Assembly: GCF_034522235.1 (NCBI RefSeq)
Contig: NZ_JAXHLN010000003.1
Span: forward strand, 310,001 to 374,000
Source of the DNA: Thiohalophilus sp.
GTDB taxonomy: Bacteria > Pseudomonadota > Gammaproteobacteria > UBA6429 > Thiohalophilaceae
DNA length: 64,000 bases
Direction of reading: 5' to 3'
Shown here: positions 42,531 through 51,169 of the stretch, piece by piece
Layout: each line of letters begins with the position of its first letter
How positions within the stretch are numbered: position 1 is the first letter of the stretch
Notes under the pieces: generated by a model
Seen by the model: the letters and a program-made list of their open reading frames with translations, nothing else
Told to the model about the DNA's origin: nothing
Database searches by the model: none
Translations under genes and position numbers: made by a program

Positions 42531-43275
42531 CAGTTCAATTTAATTACGGTAAGTTAACTGGCTAATAATAACCCGCTTCGAGGCAGAGAGTTAGGGGGCG
42601 CATACAGGGCAGCCTGCGTTCGGAAGCTTGTTATCGGCAGGTAGGCGCTGTACTTGAAAGATCAGCAACATCGGCCTTCGCGGATTTGCTGCATTATAGC
42701 GACCACAGGTCTGACCTGACCAGGGGTATGGCGCACCCTCGCCAGCTGCCTTTGCTGGTTAAAAGTACTGAGTGCCGAGCAGGGTGCGTCCCACGCACCA
42801 GCTCCTTCGTGTCGGTGGTTTTATGGTGCGTAGAACGCACCATGCTGAATCTGGCACTTAGCACTCAGAACTCAATCCTGCGGAGTATCCGGATCGCACC
42901 CGCCCGAACCGGCGTTGCACATTCTCCAGGGCAGAAGGGCGCGAAAAAATCCGGAAATTTCGGTCGCTCCGGCGAGAGGAACAGCCCGCCGTACACCGGC
43001 ATCGTTCCGCCGCGCACTCGCGAGCTCACCCGCGCCGCCGGAGCGGACAATCCCGGTTTGTGTCCGATTTTCACAATACGCCGGTGCCACCCCCGGTTAA
43101 ATTAGATCGGAATAGCGTCCCGTATGGCCCGCCCGATTGTTTGTGTCGGGCAGGGAGCCGTTGCAGTCGGGCTGCATCTACGGGACTACTGGCGAGTCGT
43201 ACGCCTGGAAGGTGCTGTTAGCGGTGGCCGCACCATGCCCCGGTCACCCTGGATTACTGAACGAGGAGAGTGAAG
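42531..43275. other. 745-bp region without an intact gene
   Basis: It contains a degraded second copy of sequence from the M48/GGDEF locus (separate entry), another GGGTGC...GCACC palindrome copy (42781-42842), and short heptamer traces (42855-42875). The last ~240 bp before the YadA-like gene show nothing recognisable. Confidence 0.6.
42731..43025. pseudogene. remnant copy of the M48 3' end, its spacer, and part of the GGDEF gene
   Basis: 42731-42751 repeats the M48 codons for the RTLASCL stretch, followed by TTAAAAGT.CTGAGTGCCGAG and the GGGTGC palindrome in the order found after the M48 gene. 42921-43025 (minus strand) encodes VRGGTMPVYGGLFLSPERPK, matching VRNGTVPVHGGLFPSPERSK of the adjacent GGDEF protein. 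The spacing shows that nearly all of the second GGDEF copy has been lost. Confidence 0.75.
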
Positions 43276-44202
43276 ATGAACAAAAGAAAATTCCAATACC
43301 TGCCCGGCGTGCTGTTGTTGGCACTGGGTTCTGTCCCGCTGCTGGCCCAGGTGAATATTCCCAATACCTTCGCGTCCGGCGAGACCGCTGTGGCGGCAGA
43401 GGTTAATGCCAATTTCCAGGCGCTGGAAGACGGCCTGAATGACGCACTGTTGCGCATCAACACCCTGGAAAGTGAACTTGCCCAGGCCCAGACGGCGCTC
43501 GATGAGGCGCAGAATGTACTCGCCCTCAACGACTACGTGGAGCTTGTTCCTGATGACAACATCCTGAATGAATACACCGTGCGCTTTTCCGGTGTAAATC
43601 TGCAGATCGTCAATGGCGAAGGGCAGACCGAGTCGGTCAACGGCCTGGGTAATCTCATCGTCGGCTACAACGAGGCCCGCAATCTTGGCACCGACAACTC
43701 GATCTGTTCCGACGGGCAGTATGATAATCAGACCGACTGTGTAGACAATAGCGAGCTGTGGCAGCCCAGCCACAAGAGCGGCTCGCATAATCTGATCGTC
43801 GGCCATGGAAATGCCTACAGCCAGTACGGCGGGATCGTGGCGGGCGAGCACAGTGCTATCAACCGGGGGCACGCCAGTGTCACCGGCGGTTGGGTTAACG
43901 TGGCGAGCGGCAGTCATGCGGCAGTGGCCGGGGGGCAGAATAATGTCGCCTCCGGGCATCGTTCCGCGGTACTGGGCGGTTATGACAACAGTGCCACTTA
44001 CGCGAACGCAACGGTCAGCGGCGGACGGGAGAATACCGCTTCCGGTACCTACAGCAGCGTCAGTGGCGGTATACAGAATACCGCATCGGGCCGGTACAGT
44101 AGTGTCAGCGGCGGCGAAGGCAATACCGCATATGGTATCGCCAGCAGCATTCTCGGCGGTCAGAATGAATCTGCGACCAGCGACTACCAGACCATCCCCT
44201 GA
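43276..44202 (+). CDS. secreted protein with YadA-head-like repeats
   Basis: A 308-residue exported protein, started at the ATG with GAGGAG seven bases upstream. Signal peptide (YLPGVLLLALGSVPLLAQ), a short coiled coil (ANFQALEDGLNDALLRINTLESELAQAQTALDEAQ), a variable part with Cys pairs, then about nine left-handed beta-roll repeats: SHNLIVG, GGWVNVASG, GGQNNVASG, GGYDNSAT, GGRENTASG, GGIQNTASG, GGEGNTAYG. These repeats are those of trimeric autotransporter heads, but no YadA anchor follows; the chain stops at SDYQTIP. I infer a secreted or anchored-by-partner adhesin-like protein. A small lipoprotein gene follows. Confidence 0.78.
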   Translation: MNKRKFQYLPGVLLLALGSVPLLAQVNIPNTFASGETAVAAEVNANFQALEDGLNDALLRINTLESELAQAQTALDEAQNVLALNDYVELVPDDNILNEYTVRFSGVNLQIVNGEGQTESVNGLGNLIVGYNEARNLGTDNSICSDGQYDNQTDCVDNSELWQPSHKSGSHNLIVGHGNAYSQYGGIVAGEHSAINRGHASVTGGWVNVASGSHAAVAGGQNNVASGHRSAVLGGYDNSATYANATVSGGRENTASGTYSSVSGGIQNTASGRYSSVSGGEGNTAYGIASSILGGQNESATSDYQTIP

Positions 44203-44221
44203 ACAAGAAGGAGCATCGGCT

Positions 44222-44368
44222 ATGTACAAGCACTGGTTAATAGCACCCCTGCTCGCGACGTTGCTGCTTGCCGCCTGCGGAGGCGGCGGCGGGGGCAGTG
44301 GGGATAACAGCGGGGCAAGCAGCTCTACCTGGGGCGAGATGGTATGGGGCGAAGGGACGTGGGAGTGA
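44222..44368 (+). CDS. small glycine-rich lipoprotein
   Basis: A 48-residue protein with signal peptide and lipobox LLLAACGGGGGG. The Gly run is followed by SGDNSGASSSTW and a WGEMVWGEGTWE end. AGGAG precedes the ATG. It lies 19 bp after the YadA-head-like gene and is likely in the same transcript. Small lipoproteins of this kind are often named only by their lipobox; function unknown. Confidence 0.65.
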   Translation: MYKHWLIAPLLATLLLAACGGGGGGSGDNSGASSSTWGEMVWGEGTWE

Positions 44369-44777
44369 AAACCTTGGGTTAGGCCTGATGAATCCCCCGG
44401 CCGGACGCCGTTGGGGCCAGGAGTTGGTGCCCGGGGGCAGGTCCGGATAAAGCGCCGGATCCGCGTCGCTTGATCCACCCTGCCTGTTTGAATCGTAGGG
44501 TGGATCAAGCCGCAGGCGGATTCACCTTGCTTACTGCTAACAATCTTTATTCGCCCCACGGGCGTGATTTTGACTTGATCTGGCTCTTCTCTGAGGACTG
44601 CTATCTGCTATCTGCCAACTTTCCCTTTGCCCCACGGGCGCGATATCGACTATGCCGGAGATCCGACGCTTGTCTGACGACTGCCATCTGCCAACTGCCT
44701 ACTTTCTCTTCTCGTCCCGACGGCAATGGGCCCCAGAACGCCTTTCGACCAGGGAAAGCCCGGACTAATTAAAGGGC

Positions 44778-44816
44778 TTTGACCCCTTAATTTGACCCCT
44801 TAATTTGACCCCTTAA
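44778..44816. repeat. three tandem copies of a 13-bp unit
   Basis: TTTGACCCCTTAA occurs three times head to tail without a mismatch. It marks the left edge of the AT-rich stretch before hipBA. Confidence 0.9.
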
Positions 44817-44864
44817 TTGAAATAGATATGTAATAATATATAATCAATAATTAATGATATAAAT

Positions 44865-44908
44865 AAACATATCAATACTTGATCTATATAATAATTGCCG
44901 ATATGTTT
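44865..44908 (+). promoter_or_regulatory. possible HipB operator
   Basis: AAACATATC and GATATGTTT form perfect 9-bp inverted arms 26 bases apart within the AT-rich region, ~43 bp before the antitoxin start. HipB-type antitoxins bind TATC...GATA palindromes upstream of their own operon, so this is a reasonable operator candidate. Confidence 0.45.
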
Positions 44909-44950
44909 AAAAATATATTAATTAGATAATGATATATTCAGGCATATCAA

Positions 44951-45568
44951 ATGAGCTATGTTGTTGAAGACATTGCCCGTCAGCTGAAGGCGGCCCGGTT
45001 ACGCAAAAATCTTAGCCAGCGCGATTTGGCTGAGAAGGTCGGCGTGCCGCAGAGTCATATCTCCAGGATTGAGAACGGCAATGTGGATATACGGGTCTCG
45101 AGCCTCATCGAATTTGCCCGGGTACTGGATTTGGAGCTTTCGCTTGTGCCGCGCAAGTTGGTGCCGACTGTTCAGAGCATTATTCGCAGCTCTGAAACGG
45201 AGCAGTTCACCAAAGCAGAATCCATGCAAAAAGCCGTTCAGCAGCTAAATCGTATTCACAAACTATCTGATGAGCTCTCGCACAAATACAAGAATATTAA
45301 TGAGTTGGCGCGTGTCAGCCGGCTGGCCGAGCAACTAAAGACAATTCCCGCTGTGACGCAACAGTTTGAACAGTTGGATAAAATCAACAAACAGCTCAAG
45401 CAGTTTCAGAAAGGTATCGGCGATATTTCATACATTCAGAATGCCTTTAAGGAGCTACAGTCCATGCGTAACAGCCTTGTGTATGCCACTGATGATGCAT
45501 CTCATAGAATCGAAGAGCCTCAGCCGGCCTATCGCCTGGACGAGGATGAGGGACAGGACAATGGCTAA
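44951..45568 (+). CDS. hipB: HipB-like antitoxin, XRE-family HTH with long coiled-coil tail
   Basis: A 205-residue protein. The N-terminal HTH is ARQLKAARLRKNLSQRDLAEKVGVPQSHISRIENGNVDIRVSSLIEFARVLD. The following ~130 residues are mostly helical with heptad character (about 95-175), much longer than the ~88-residue E. coli HipB. Its gene ends inside hipA (8-base overlap, ATGGCTAA). It should repress its own promoter and neutralise HipA. Confidence 0.85.
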   Translation: MSYVVEDIARQLKAARLRKNLSQRDLAEKVGVPQSHISRIENGNVDIRVSSLIEFARVLDLELSLVPRKLVPTVQSIIRSSETEQFTKAESMQKAVQQLNRIHKLSDELSHKYKNINELARVSRLAEQLKTIPAVTQQFEQLDKINKQLKQFQKGIGDISYIQNAFKELQSMRNSLVYATDDASHRIEEPQPAYRLDEDEGQDNG

Positions 45569-46790
45569 TGTAACTGTCCTGGATGTTCTTCTCCATGGCC
45601 GTCAGATCGGCACGCTGACCCAGATCGGTCACGATCGCAACCTTTTTGCATTTACTGAAGAATATATTAACGATACATCGCGCCCGACGCTGAGCCTTTC
45701 CTTCAAAGATCAGCTTGGTAATCTCATTACTGATATAAAGCCTCGACAGGTACAAGTTCCGCCATTTTTTTCAAATCTCCTGCCCGAAGGCCATATGCGT
45801 GATTATCTCGCAGAACGGGCAGGTGTAAATTCAAAAAGGGAATTCTTTCTTCTTTGGGTGCTTGGTCGCGATCTACCCGGTTCGATTGTGGTTCAACCAG
45901 CCGATGGTGAGGCCTGGCCGGATGATGACATTGAGGATGAAGCTCGGTCTGCTCATGGTCATGAACAGGCACTGCGTTTTTCTCTTGCCGGTGTTCAGAT
46001 CAAATTCTCCGCTGTTATGAGTGCTACCGGTGGTCTCACGATTCCGGCACAGGGAGTGGGTGGCTCCTGGATTATCAAGCTTCCTTCCGCGAAGTATGAT
46101 GATGTGCCCGAAAATGAATTCTCGATGATGAGCCTTGCGGCTGAGCTTGGAATGGATATACCTGAAATCGCACTTCACCCGACTGAACAGATCGATAATT
46201 TGCCTGAGGGTATGGGAAATATTGGTGGACAGGCACTGGCAATCAAGCGATTTGATCGTACCGAGGATGATATTGCGATTCATATTGAAGACTTCGCTCA
46301 AGTGTTCGACATCTATCCAGACAACAAATATAAAAAAGCCAATTACCGAAATATTGCACAGGTGATTTGGGCGGAAATCGGGGAGCCAGGTATTATTGAG
46401 TTTGTGCGACGTCTTGTGTTCAATACGCTAATTGGCAATGCCGATATGCATTTGAAGAACTGGTCGCTAATTTATCCTGATGGGCGGACACCGGCACTTG
46501 CACCGGGGTATGATTTTGTTTCAACCATTCCCTATCTTCCAGATGTAACTATGGCATTGAAATATAGCCGCACCAAGAGTATGACTGAGCTGAGCGTTGA
46601 TGAATTGAGCCATTTTTCTGCCAGGGCTCAGTTACCGAAGACACTTGTTATAAATGCGGCGCGGAAGACCGTTCAGGATTTTCTGGATATCTGGCCAAAA
46701 CGGAAAGCAGAGCTGCCACTATCTGCGGAGACGATTAATACGATCGATAAGCATGTGAAATCGATCGCGTTGGTTGAAGAATTACAATAA
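45561..46790 (+). CDS. hipA: HipA-family Ser/Thr kinase toxin
   Basis: A 409-residue kinase starting at the ATG that overlaps hipB. The N-subdomain-1 (VLLHGRQIGTLTQIGHDRNLFAFTEEY, PFFSNLLPEG) is followed by the kinase core: FSLAGVQIKFSAVM, WIIKLPS (ATP-binding lysine), NEFSMMSLAAELGMDIPEI, ALAIKRFDR, and the catalytic loop NADMHLKNWSLIY with LAPGYDFVST. HipA of E. coli phosphorylates GltX and causes persistence; the target here is unknown. Catalytic residues look intact. Confidence 0.9.
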   Translation: MANVTVLDVLLHGRQIGTLTQIGHDRNLFAFTEEYINDTSRPTLSLSFKDQLGNLITDIKPRQVQVPPFFSNLLPEGHMRDYLAERAGVNSKREFFLLWVLGRDLPGSIVVQPADGEAWPDDDIEDEARSAHGHEQALRFSLAGVQIKFSAVMSATGGLTIPAQGVGGSWIIKLPSAKYDDVPENEFSMMSLAAELGMDIPEIALHPTEQIDNLPEGMGNIGGQALAIKRFDRTEDDIAIHIEDFAQVFDIYPDNKYKKANYRNIAQVIWAEIGEPGIIEFVRRLVFNTLIGNADMHLKNWSLIYPDGRTPALAPGYDFVSTIPYLPDVTMALKYSRTKSMTELSVDELSHFSARAQLPKTLVINAARKTVQDFLDIWPKRKAELPLSAETINTIDKHVKSIALVEELQ

Positions 46791-47377
46791 GGGTAAAGCG
46801 ATTCTGATTGACTGCCCGGCACCCGGCACCCGGCACCCGGCACCCGGCACTCAGAACCCAGAACTCAGAACTCAGAACTCAGCCGACCCCTGCAGGAGCG
46901 CTCCACGGGCCGATATCGACTATACCGGCGATCCGGCACTTTTCTGACGACTGCCATCTGCCATCTGCCAACTGTTAACTATCTTTATTCGCCCCACGGG
47001 CGCGATTTTGACTCAGCATCCAGCACTTGGAACTCGGAACTCAGCACTTCCTCCTGCCCGAAGGCCCCGTGGGAGCGGGCTGACGCACAGGGAAGTGCTA
47101 ATGTCACGGTAGACACGGACGTTGTGAGTGACGCGACCGCGAATTGGCTCTCGTGTCCGAAAGACCTGTGGGAGCGGGCCACGACCGCGATTTCGCTCGT
47201 CACTCGGCCGTGCCCGAGACCTGTGGGAGCGGGCTACGACCGCGACATCCCGACCGCAATGGCCCCCAGCGCCTCTCGACTAGGGGTAAACCCGAATACT
47301 CATCCCGACCGCCCTGGGCTAGTCTTGGAGAGTCCGCATTACAAGTAGTATGACAAAAGCCAGCGGCGGTACCGCGC
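46791..47377. repeat. 587-bp intergenic region of dispersed repeats
   Basis: No gene seen. 46813-46881 is a 7-bp array starting as CGGCACC units and turning into CTCAGAA units. 46948-46978 has CTGCCATCTGCC units, and 47014-47047 more CTCAGCA-like units. Two copies of GTGGGAGCGGGC.ACGACCGCGA occur at 47170 and 47222. A similar CTAATGTC.CGG phrase recurs at 63920. Confidence 0.75.
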
Positions 47378-48361
47378 ATGTTCCTCCTGTTACCCTACAA
47401 GCTCGCCCACCCGTTACACCGCCGCCCGTGGGTGACCTGGACCATTGCGCTGCTGTGCCTGCTGATCTACTACCTGCAATCCAGCGCCACGGTCCGTATC
47501 GAACAATCGGCAGCGCAGTTCTGCGCAGGCGACCATGGCATGACCCTGGACAGATTTCTGGGCAGGCTCGAAAAAGAAAACGAATTCATTGAGAGCACTG
47601 CCAGTGCGTGTCAGCAATACCTGGTGTACCTGCACAGTGAGAAACAGCCGGACAGCATCATCCATAACCTGGTGAGCGAACACGGCGAAGAACTGAAAGA
47701 AGCGGGCATCAACCCGCAAAGCCTGGCAGTCCACCTGAGCATGACCTATCACGATTTCGCCGATCAGGCGCCGCTGGATCTCACCCGCTTCCTGAGTTAC
47801 CGGGCCGGCTCGTTCAACCCGTTCAGTTCGTTCCTGTCCGCCTTCGCCCATGCCGACTGGTGGCACGTGATCGGCAACCTGGTGTTCTTTCTCGCCTTCG
47901 CCGGCGCGGTGGAGGTGTTCATCGCCCACACCGGCAAGTTCCTGCTCAGCCTGTTCGCCATCGAGGTGGGACTGGACTTCTCCTGGTCGATCGCCATGCT
48001 CTCCTCGCCGGCGGAGGTGACCCTGGGGCTGTCGGGTGTCGTCTCCGGCATGATCGGCTTTCTGGCCTATGCCATCCCGCGCGGGCAGATCCGCTGCCTG
48101 TTCGGTATCCTGTTCTACTTCTGGCATGGCACACTGGCAGTCTGGGTGCTGGCGCTGTGGTACGTCGGCTGGGATGTCTTCTACCTGTTCACCACCGGCG
48201 CCTCGTCGGTCAACTACCTGGCCCACGTCATGGGTGCGCTGTTCGGTTACGGCATCGCAGGGCTGTTTTACCGGCAACGCAAGGGCGAGCTGCAGGAGAA
48301 TATCGACAAAGAGCTGATCCGTTACCAGCAGGAGCGGGTGCATCGGGTGGGGCGGTTTTGA
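47378..48361 (+). CDS. rhomboid-family intramembrane serine protease
   Basis: A 327-residue polytopic protein. The first membrane helix (WVTWTIALLCLLIYYL) is followed by a ~110-residue soluble loop, then the six-helix core: the HADWWHVIGNLVFF motif with the oxyanion His/Asn, the serine motif GLSGVVSGMIGFLAYA, and the catalytic histidine in VNYLAHVMGALFGYGIAGL. All catalytic parts are present. Substrate unknown. It is the last normal-composition gene before the accessory region. Confidence 0.88.
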   Translation: MFLLLPYKLAHPLHRRPWVTWTIALLCLLIYYLQSSATVRIEQSAAQFCAGDHGMTLDRFLGRLEKENEFIESTASACQQYLVYLHSEKQPDSIIHNLVSEHGEELKEAGINPQSLAVHLSMTYHDFADQAPLDLTRFLSYRAGSFNPFSSFLSAFAHADWWHVIGNLVFFLAFAGAVEVFIAHTGKFLLSLFAIEVGLDFSWSIAMLSSPAEVTLGLSGVVSGMIGFLAYAIPRGQIRCLFGILFYFWHGTLAVWVLALWYVGWDVFYLFTTGASSVNYLAHVMGALFGYGIAGLFYRQRKGELQENIDKELIRYQQERVHRVGRF

Positions 48362-48407
48362 GAGAAAACGGTGCAGCGGGAAAAGGGACAGTGAGTGGCT
48401 GTTTGAG

Positions 48408-48646
48408 ATGTATGCAATTGAATTTGGCTTACGGCTCAGTAATGTCCCTGATATTTTTGCTGGAAAATATGGGCTAGGCTTCGAAGTGAGTTTGAATAAG
48501 ATAAAAGAGTCATACTGTCAGCAGTGACCTCGAACGACACAGTATTGGAAGCCCAAACCCGCGAAGAGATTGACCAAAAGCTCATCGTGGCGAGCTGGGT
48601 AGTTCAGAATAATTGGGCAGGTTTGAACAAGGCGAGATTAAGGTAG
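48408..48646 (+). pseudogene. remnant of a restriction operon: 3' end of one gene and 5' end of hsdR
   Basis: 48408-48527 ends an open frame (MYAIEFGLRLSNVPDIFAGK, and on to YCQQ) without recognised family. Its TGA overlaps a GTG at 48524 that opens a 40-residue frame (NDTVLEAQTREEIDQKLIVA, SWVVQNNWAGLNKARLR). The latter resembles the N-terminus of HsdR (EAxTRxxIDxxLxxAGWVVQ). Overlapping GTGA looks like a coupled gene junction. Both parts are short, so this is a deletion remnant of a type I system. The ATPase gene begins 7 bases after. Confidence 0.55.
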
Positions 48647-48653
48647 GATTTAA

Positions 48654-49979
48654 ATGTCGAAAAAAATTGATGCAAGTCCAACGAAAGATTTTTTTGTTCG
48701 TATGATCACAAGGGATATCACGCTAGAGGATTGTATATTAGATCTTCTGGATAATTGTATTGACGGTGCAGGGAAGGATCTAGAGCGAAAAGGTATCTCT
48801 CATAGTGAAGATAGCCTGTATGAAGGGTATCAGGCAAAAATAGTTGTCAAAGAAAATAGTTTCTTTATTGATGACAATTGCGGTGGTATTTCGTTAGATG
48901 AGGCTATTGATTATGCATTCCACTTTGGTAGGCGACCTGACGCGCCGAAAGACACTGAATTTGCTATTGGTCTTTATGGGATAGGAATGAAGCGAGCTAT
49001 TTTCAAGCTAGGGAATCTTATAAATATATCGTCATGTACAGATAATGAATGCTTCCAGGTAAATATCGATGTAAACCATTGGTTAGAACATCCTAAAGAT
49101 TGGGATTTTGACCTTGATGAGGTAGAAAATAAAGAGAGCCTGGGTACTTCAATTAAAGTGACGGAGTTGAAAGAAGCGGTGTCGAGAGAATTCTCAGATC
49201 AGGTTTTTAAGAATACACTTAAAAGGATTATTGCGCGAGATTATTCGTTTTTTATACAGAAAGGGTTTCTTGTATTGATGGACAATGAACCAATTGAGCC
49301 ATATAGGTTTATGTTGAGAGAAAGCGATGAATTCGAACCTATGCGACACACTTATATTGATGAGGAAGGTGTGGAGGTCGAAATCATAGCGGGAATGTCC
49401 GGTTTGCCCCCGGAAGACATTTCTCCCAGCCAGCAAGACGATAAAGTTGAATACTATGGATGGTTTGTTGCGTGTAATGATCGAATCGTTTTAGCAGGCG
49501 ATAAAACAAAGGCTACCGTTTGGGGAGATGAATTCCCAGTATGGCATACTCAATATAATGGGTTTATGGGTATAGTGAATTTCAAGTCATCCGACCCTAG
49601 TTTGTTACCGTGGACGACGACTAAGCGTGAAATCGATCTTCAGGACGCCATATATAAGCGAGCGCTTCATCATATGAAAAAAGTGACGCGAAACTACATT
49701 GACTATACAAACGAGAGAAAAGATAGCACGGATGAGGCACGAGCCTTAGAGGATAAAGCAAAGCCGAAGCCGATATTAGAGCTTAAAAATCGTGAATTGT
49801 TTAGGGTGCCATCGTTTTCGGGAAAATCAAAAGTTGACATGGCTAATATTCAGTATAGAGTCGAACGCGACCGAGCTCGTCAGGTCGGAGAGCAGCTTGG
49901 CAGCAAAGGTATGACTTTAACCCAAATTGGGATAAAAACATTTGAGTACTTCTATTCAAATGAAGTGGAGGATGAGTGA
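48654..49979 (+). CDS. MORC/MutL-like GHKL ATPase
   Basis: A 441-residue protein with an N-terminal Bergerat ATP fold. N-box DCILDLLDNCIDGAG (Asp33-Asn34), Mg/ATP-lid G1 box DDNCGGIS (74-80) and G2 box GLYGIGMKR (106-114). The spacing and LDN.IDGA form match MORC/MutL-type rather than kinase-type ATPases. The S5-like transducer region follows to about residue 330, then a C-terminal helical part with no known domain. Such ATPases are known from restriction-modification neighbourhoods. Its stop overlaps the next start (TGATG), and composition is AT-rich relative to flanks. I infer an ATP-dependent DNA clamp or sensor for defence. Confidence 0.85.
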   Translation: MSKKIDASPTKDFFVRMITRDITLEDCILDLLDNCIDGAGKDLERKGISHSEDSLYEGYQAKIVVKENSFFIDDNCGGISLDEAIDYAFHFGRRPDAPKDTEFAIGLYGIGMKRAIFKLGNLINISSCTDNECFQVNIDVNHWLEHPKDWDFDLDEVENKESLGTSIKVTELKEAVSREFSDQVFKNTLKRIIARDYSFFIQKGFLVLMDNEPIEPYRFMLRESDEFEPMRHTYIDEEGVEVEIIAGMSGLPPEDISPSQQDDKVEYYGWFVACNDRIVLAGDKTKATVWGDEFPVWHTQYNGFMGIVNFKSSDPSLLPWTTTKREIDLQDAIYKRALHHMKKVTRNYIDYTNERKDSTDEARALEDKAKPKPILELKNRELFRVPSFSGKSKVDMANIQYRVERDRARQVGEQLGSKGMTLTQIGIKTFEYFYSNEVEDE

Positions 49980-50938
49980 TGTCTTCCTCTGAAAAGGTAC
50001 ATTTCGTATTGAGGACTAATAAAAATATTGAACGCAAGCTTATAGTTGAGTGTTTGCGTACAATGCAGCCGCATTTTGATTTCTCGAAATACCGTTATAT
50101 TGGAATGGGATCATTTTGGTTCGCCGATTTTTTACTATTCCATAAATCGTTCTCTATTGTTGCAATGGATTCAATTGAGACCGCAGCCTTGGCAGAGCGG
50201 GCTAGTTTTAATAAGCCCTTAGCATGTATTGAGGTACATTCAGGGTTTACAACAAATATTTTGCCGACAATAGAGTTAGCTAGAGAGCCATGCATTATCT
50301 GGCTAGATTATGATTCAGACCTGACTGGACCTGTATTAGAAGATGTGCGTATTTCTGCAGGTGAGCTTAAACCTGGAAGTGTTTTTATTATCACATTGAA
50401 TGCACATATTGGGCAGCTAGGCCCATCTTCAATGGAAAATAGTAATGAAGGAAAAGTGGATGTTTTAAGCAGGCTCGCCCCGGACCTTGTTCCAAGTGAT
50501 ATCAATCCTGAGGTATTAACCCAAAAAGGATTTCAGAAAATTTTAGGTAAGATTGTATTTGCTCATCTAGCACATTGTGTGAAAAAAGCAGATCCAAGCA
50601 AAGATTTTATGCCAATGTTCAATTTTGCATATAAAGATGATACACCGATGGTTACTGTTGGGGGAATGATAGTAGACGAGCAACGTAAACTAGCTTTTGA
50701 TAAGTGTAATCTCAGCGCGTCATGTGAATATGCGACGGTAGAGACTCAATATCGAATAAATGTGCCACCATTGACAATGAAAGAAAAATTCGCGATTGAC
50801 CAACTCCTACCATCAGTAGGCGGTCCGAAAGAAGAAGAAGTGAAGAGACGCTATGGTTTCAGTATAAAGCAGTCCCAATTGCGCGATTATCAGCGTTTTT
50901 ACAGGTTTTATCCATTGTTTGGTGAAATGCAGAATTGA
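49979..50938 (+). CDS. Rossmann-fold, methyltransferase-like partner of the GHKL ATPase
   Basis: A 319-residue protein started at the ATG in the TGATG junction, with GGAGG upstream. The motif-I-like KYRYIGMGSFWFADFLLF (about 38-54) and an acidic MDSIE at the end of the next strand (about 63-67) suit a SAM-type Rossmann fold. CIIWLDYDSDLTG (about 105-117) sits at the motif IV position. No DPPY or PC motif is present, so it is not a standard DNA methyltransferase. It may be an O-methyltransferase-like or a pseudo-enzyme. The coupling with the ATPase suggests a two-protein unit. Confidence 0.6.
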   Translation: MSSSEKVHFVLRTNKNIERKLIVECLRTMQPHFDFSKYRYIGMGSFWFADFLLFHKSFSIVAMDSIETAALAERASFNKPLACIEVHSGFTTNILPTIELAREPCIIWLDYDSDLTGPVLEDVRISAGELKPGSVFIITLNAHIGQLGPSSMENSNEGKVDVLSRLAPDLVPSDINPEVLTQKGFQKILGKIVFAHLAHCVKKADPSKDFMPMFNFAYKDDTPMVTVGGMIVDEQRKLAFDKCNLSASCEYATVETQYRINVPPLTMKEKFAIDQLLPSVGGPKEEEVKRRYGFSIKQSQLRDYQRFYRFYPLFGEMQN

Positions 50939-51105
50939 TCGGTATTTATATATCGTATTTACTAGCTTCGCTTCGTAAGTTGTTTAGAGGAACACGTGTA
51001 CAGCTAAAAACTCAAATGTGCGGAGTGATTAATGCTCAAACCTTTCTATATAAAAGCCATATAAAACATAGTTATTAAAGAAATTGCCTTTCTTGATCAA
51101 ACCGT

Positions 51106-51147
51106 TTGACTTTTAAAGTTATGTGGCTACAATGGATACACAAATGT
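51106..51147 (+). promoter_or_regulatory. sigma70 promoter with overlapping palindrome before the RHH gene
   Basis: TTGACT (51106-51111), 16 bases, TACAAT (51128-51133). Just behind lies ATACA-CAAA-TGTAT, flanked by imperfect TGGCTA/TAGCCA arms. A dimeric regulator bound there would block transcription, so autoregulation by the ribbon-helix-helix protein that follows is likely. Confidence 0.65.
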
Positions 51148-51169
51148 ATAGCCATTGGCTCTTTCTGAT

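Larger units (their letters stand above)
44369..44950. other. 582-bp intergenic region with repeats and an AT-rich promoter zone
   Basis: 44496-44526 is a copy of the TAGGGTGGATCAAGCC element. 44687-44699 has heptamer-type CTGCCAACTG. 44778-44816 is three perfect copies of the 13-mer TTTGACCCCTTAA. 44820-44950 is very AT-rich and probably holds the hipBA promoter. Confidence 0.7.

Noticed and set aside
43186-44559. 457-codon open frame on the minus strand
   Set aside because: Antisense to the YadA-head-like gene, which has a signal peptide, ribosome site and clear repeats.
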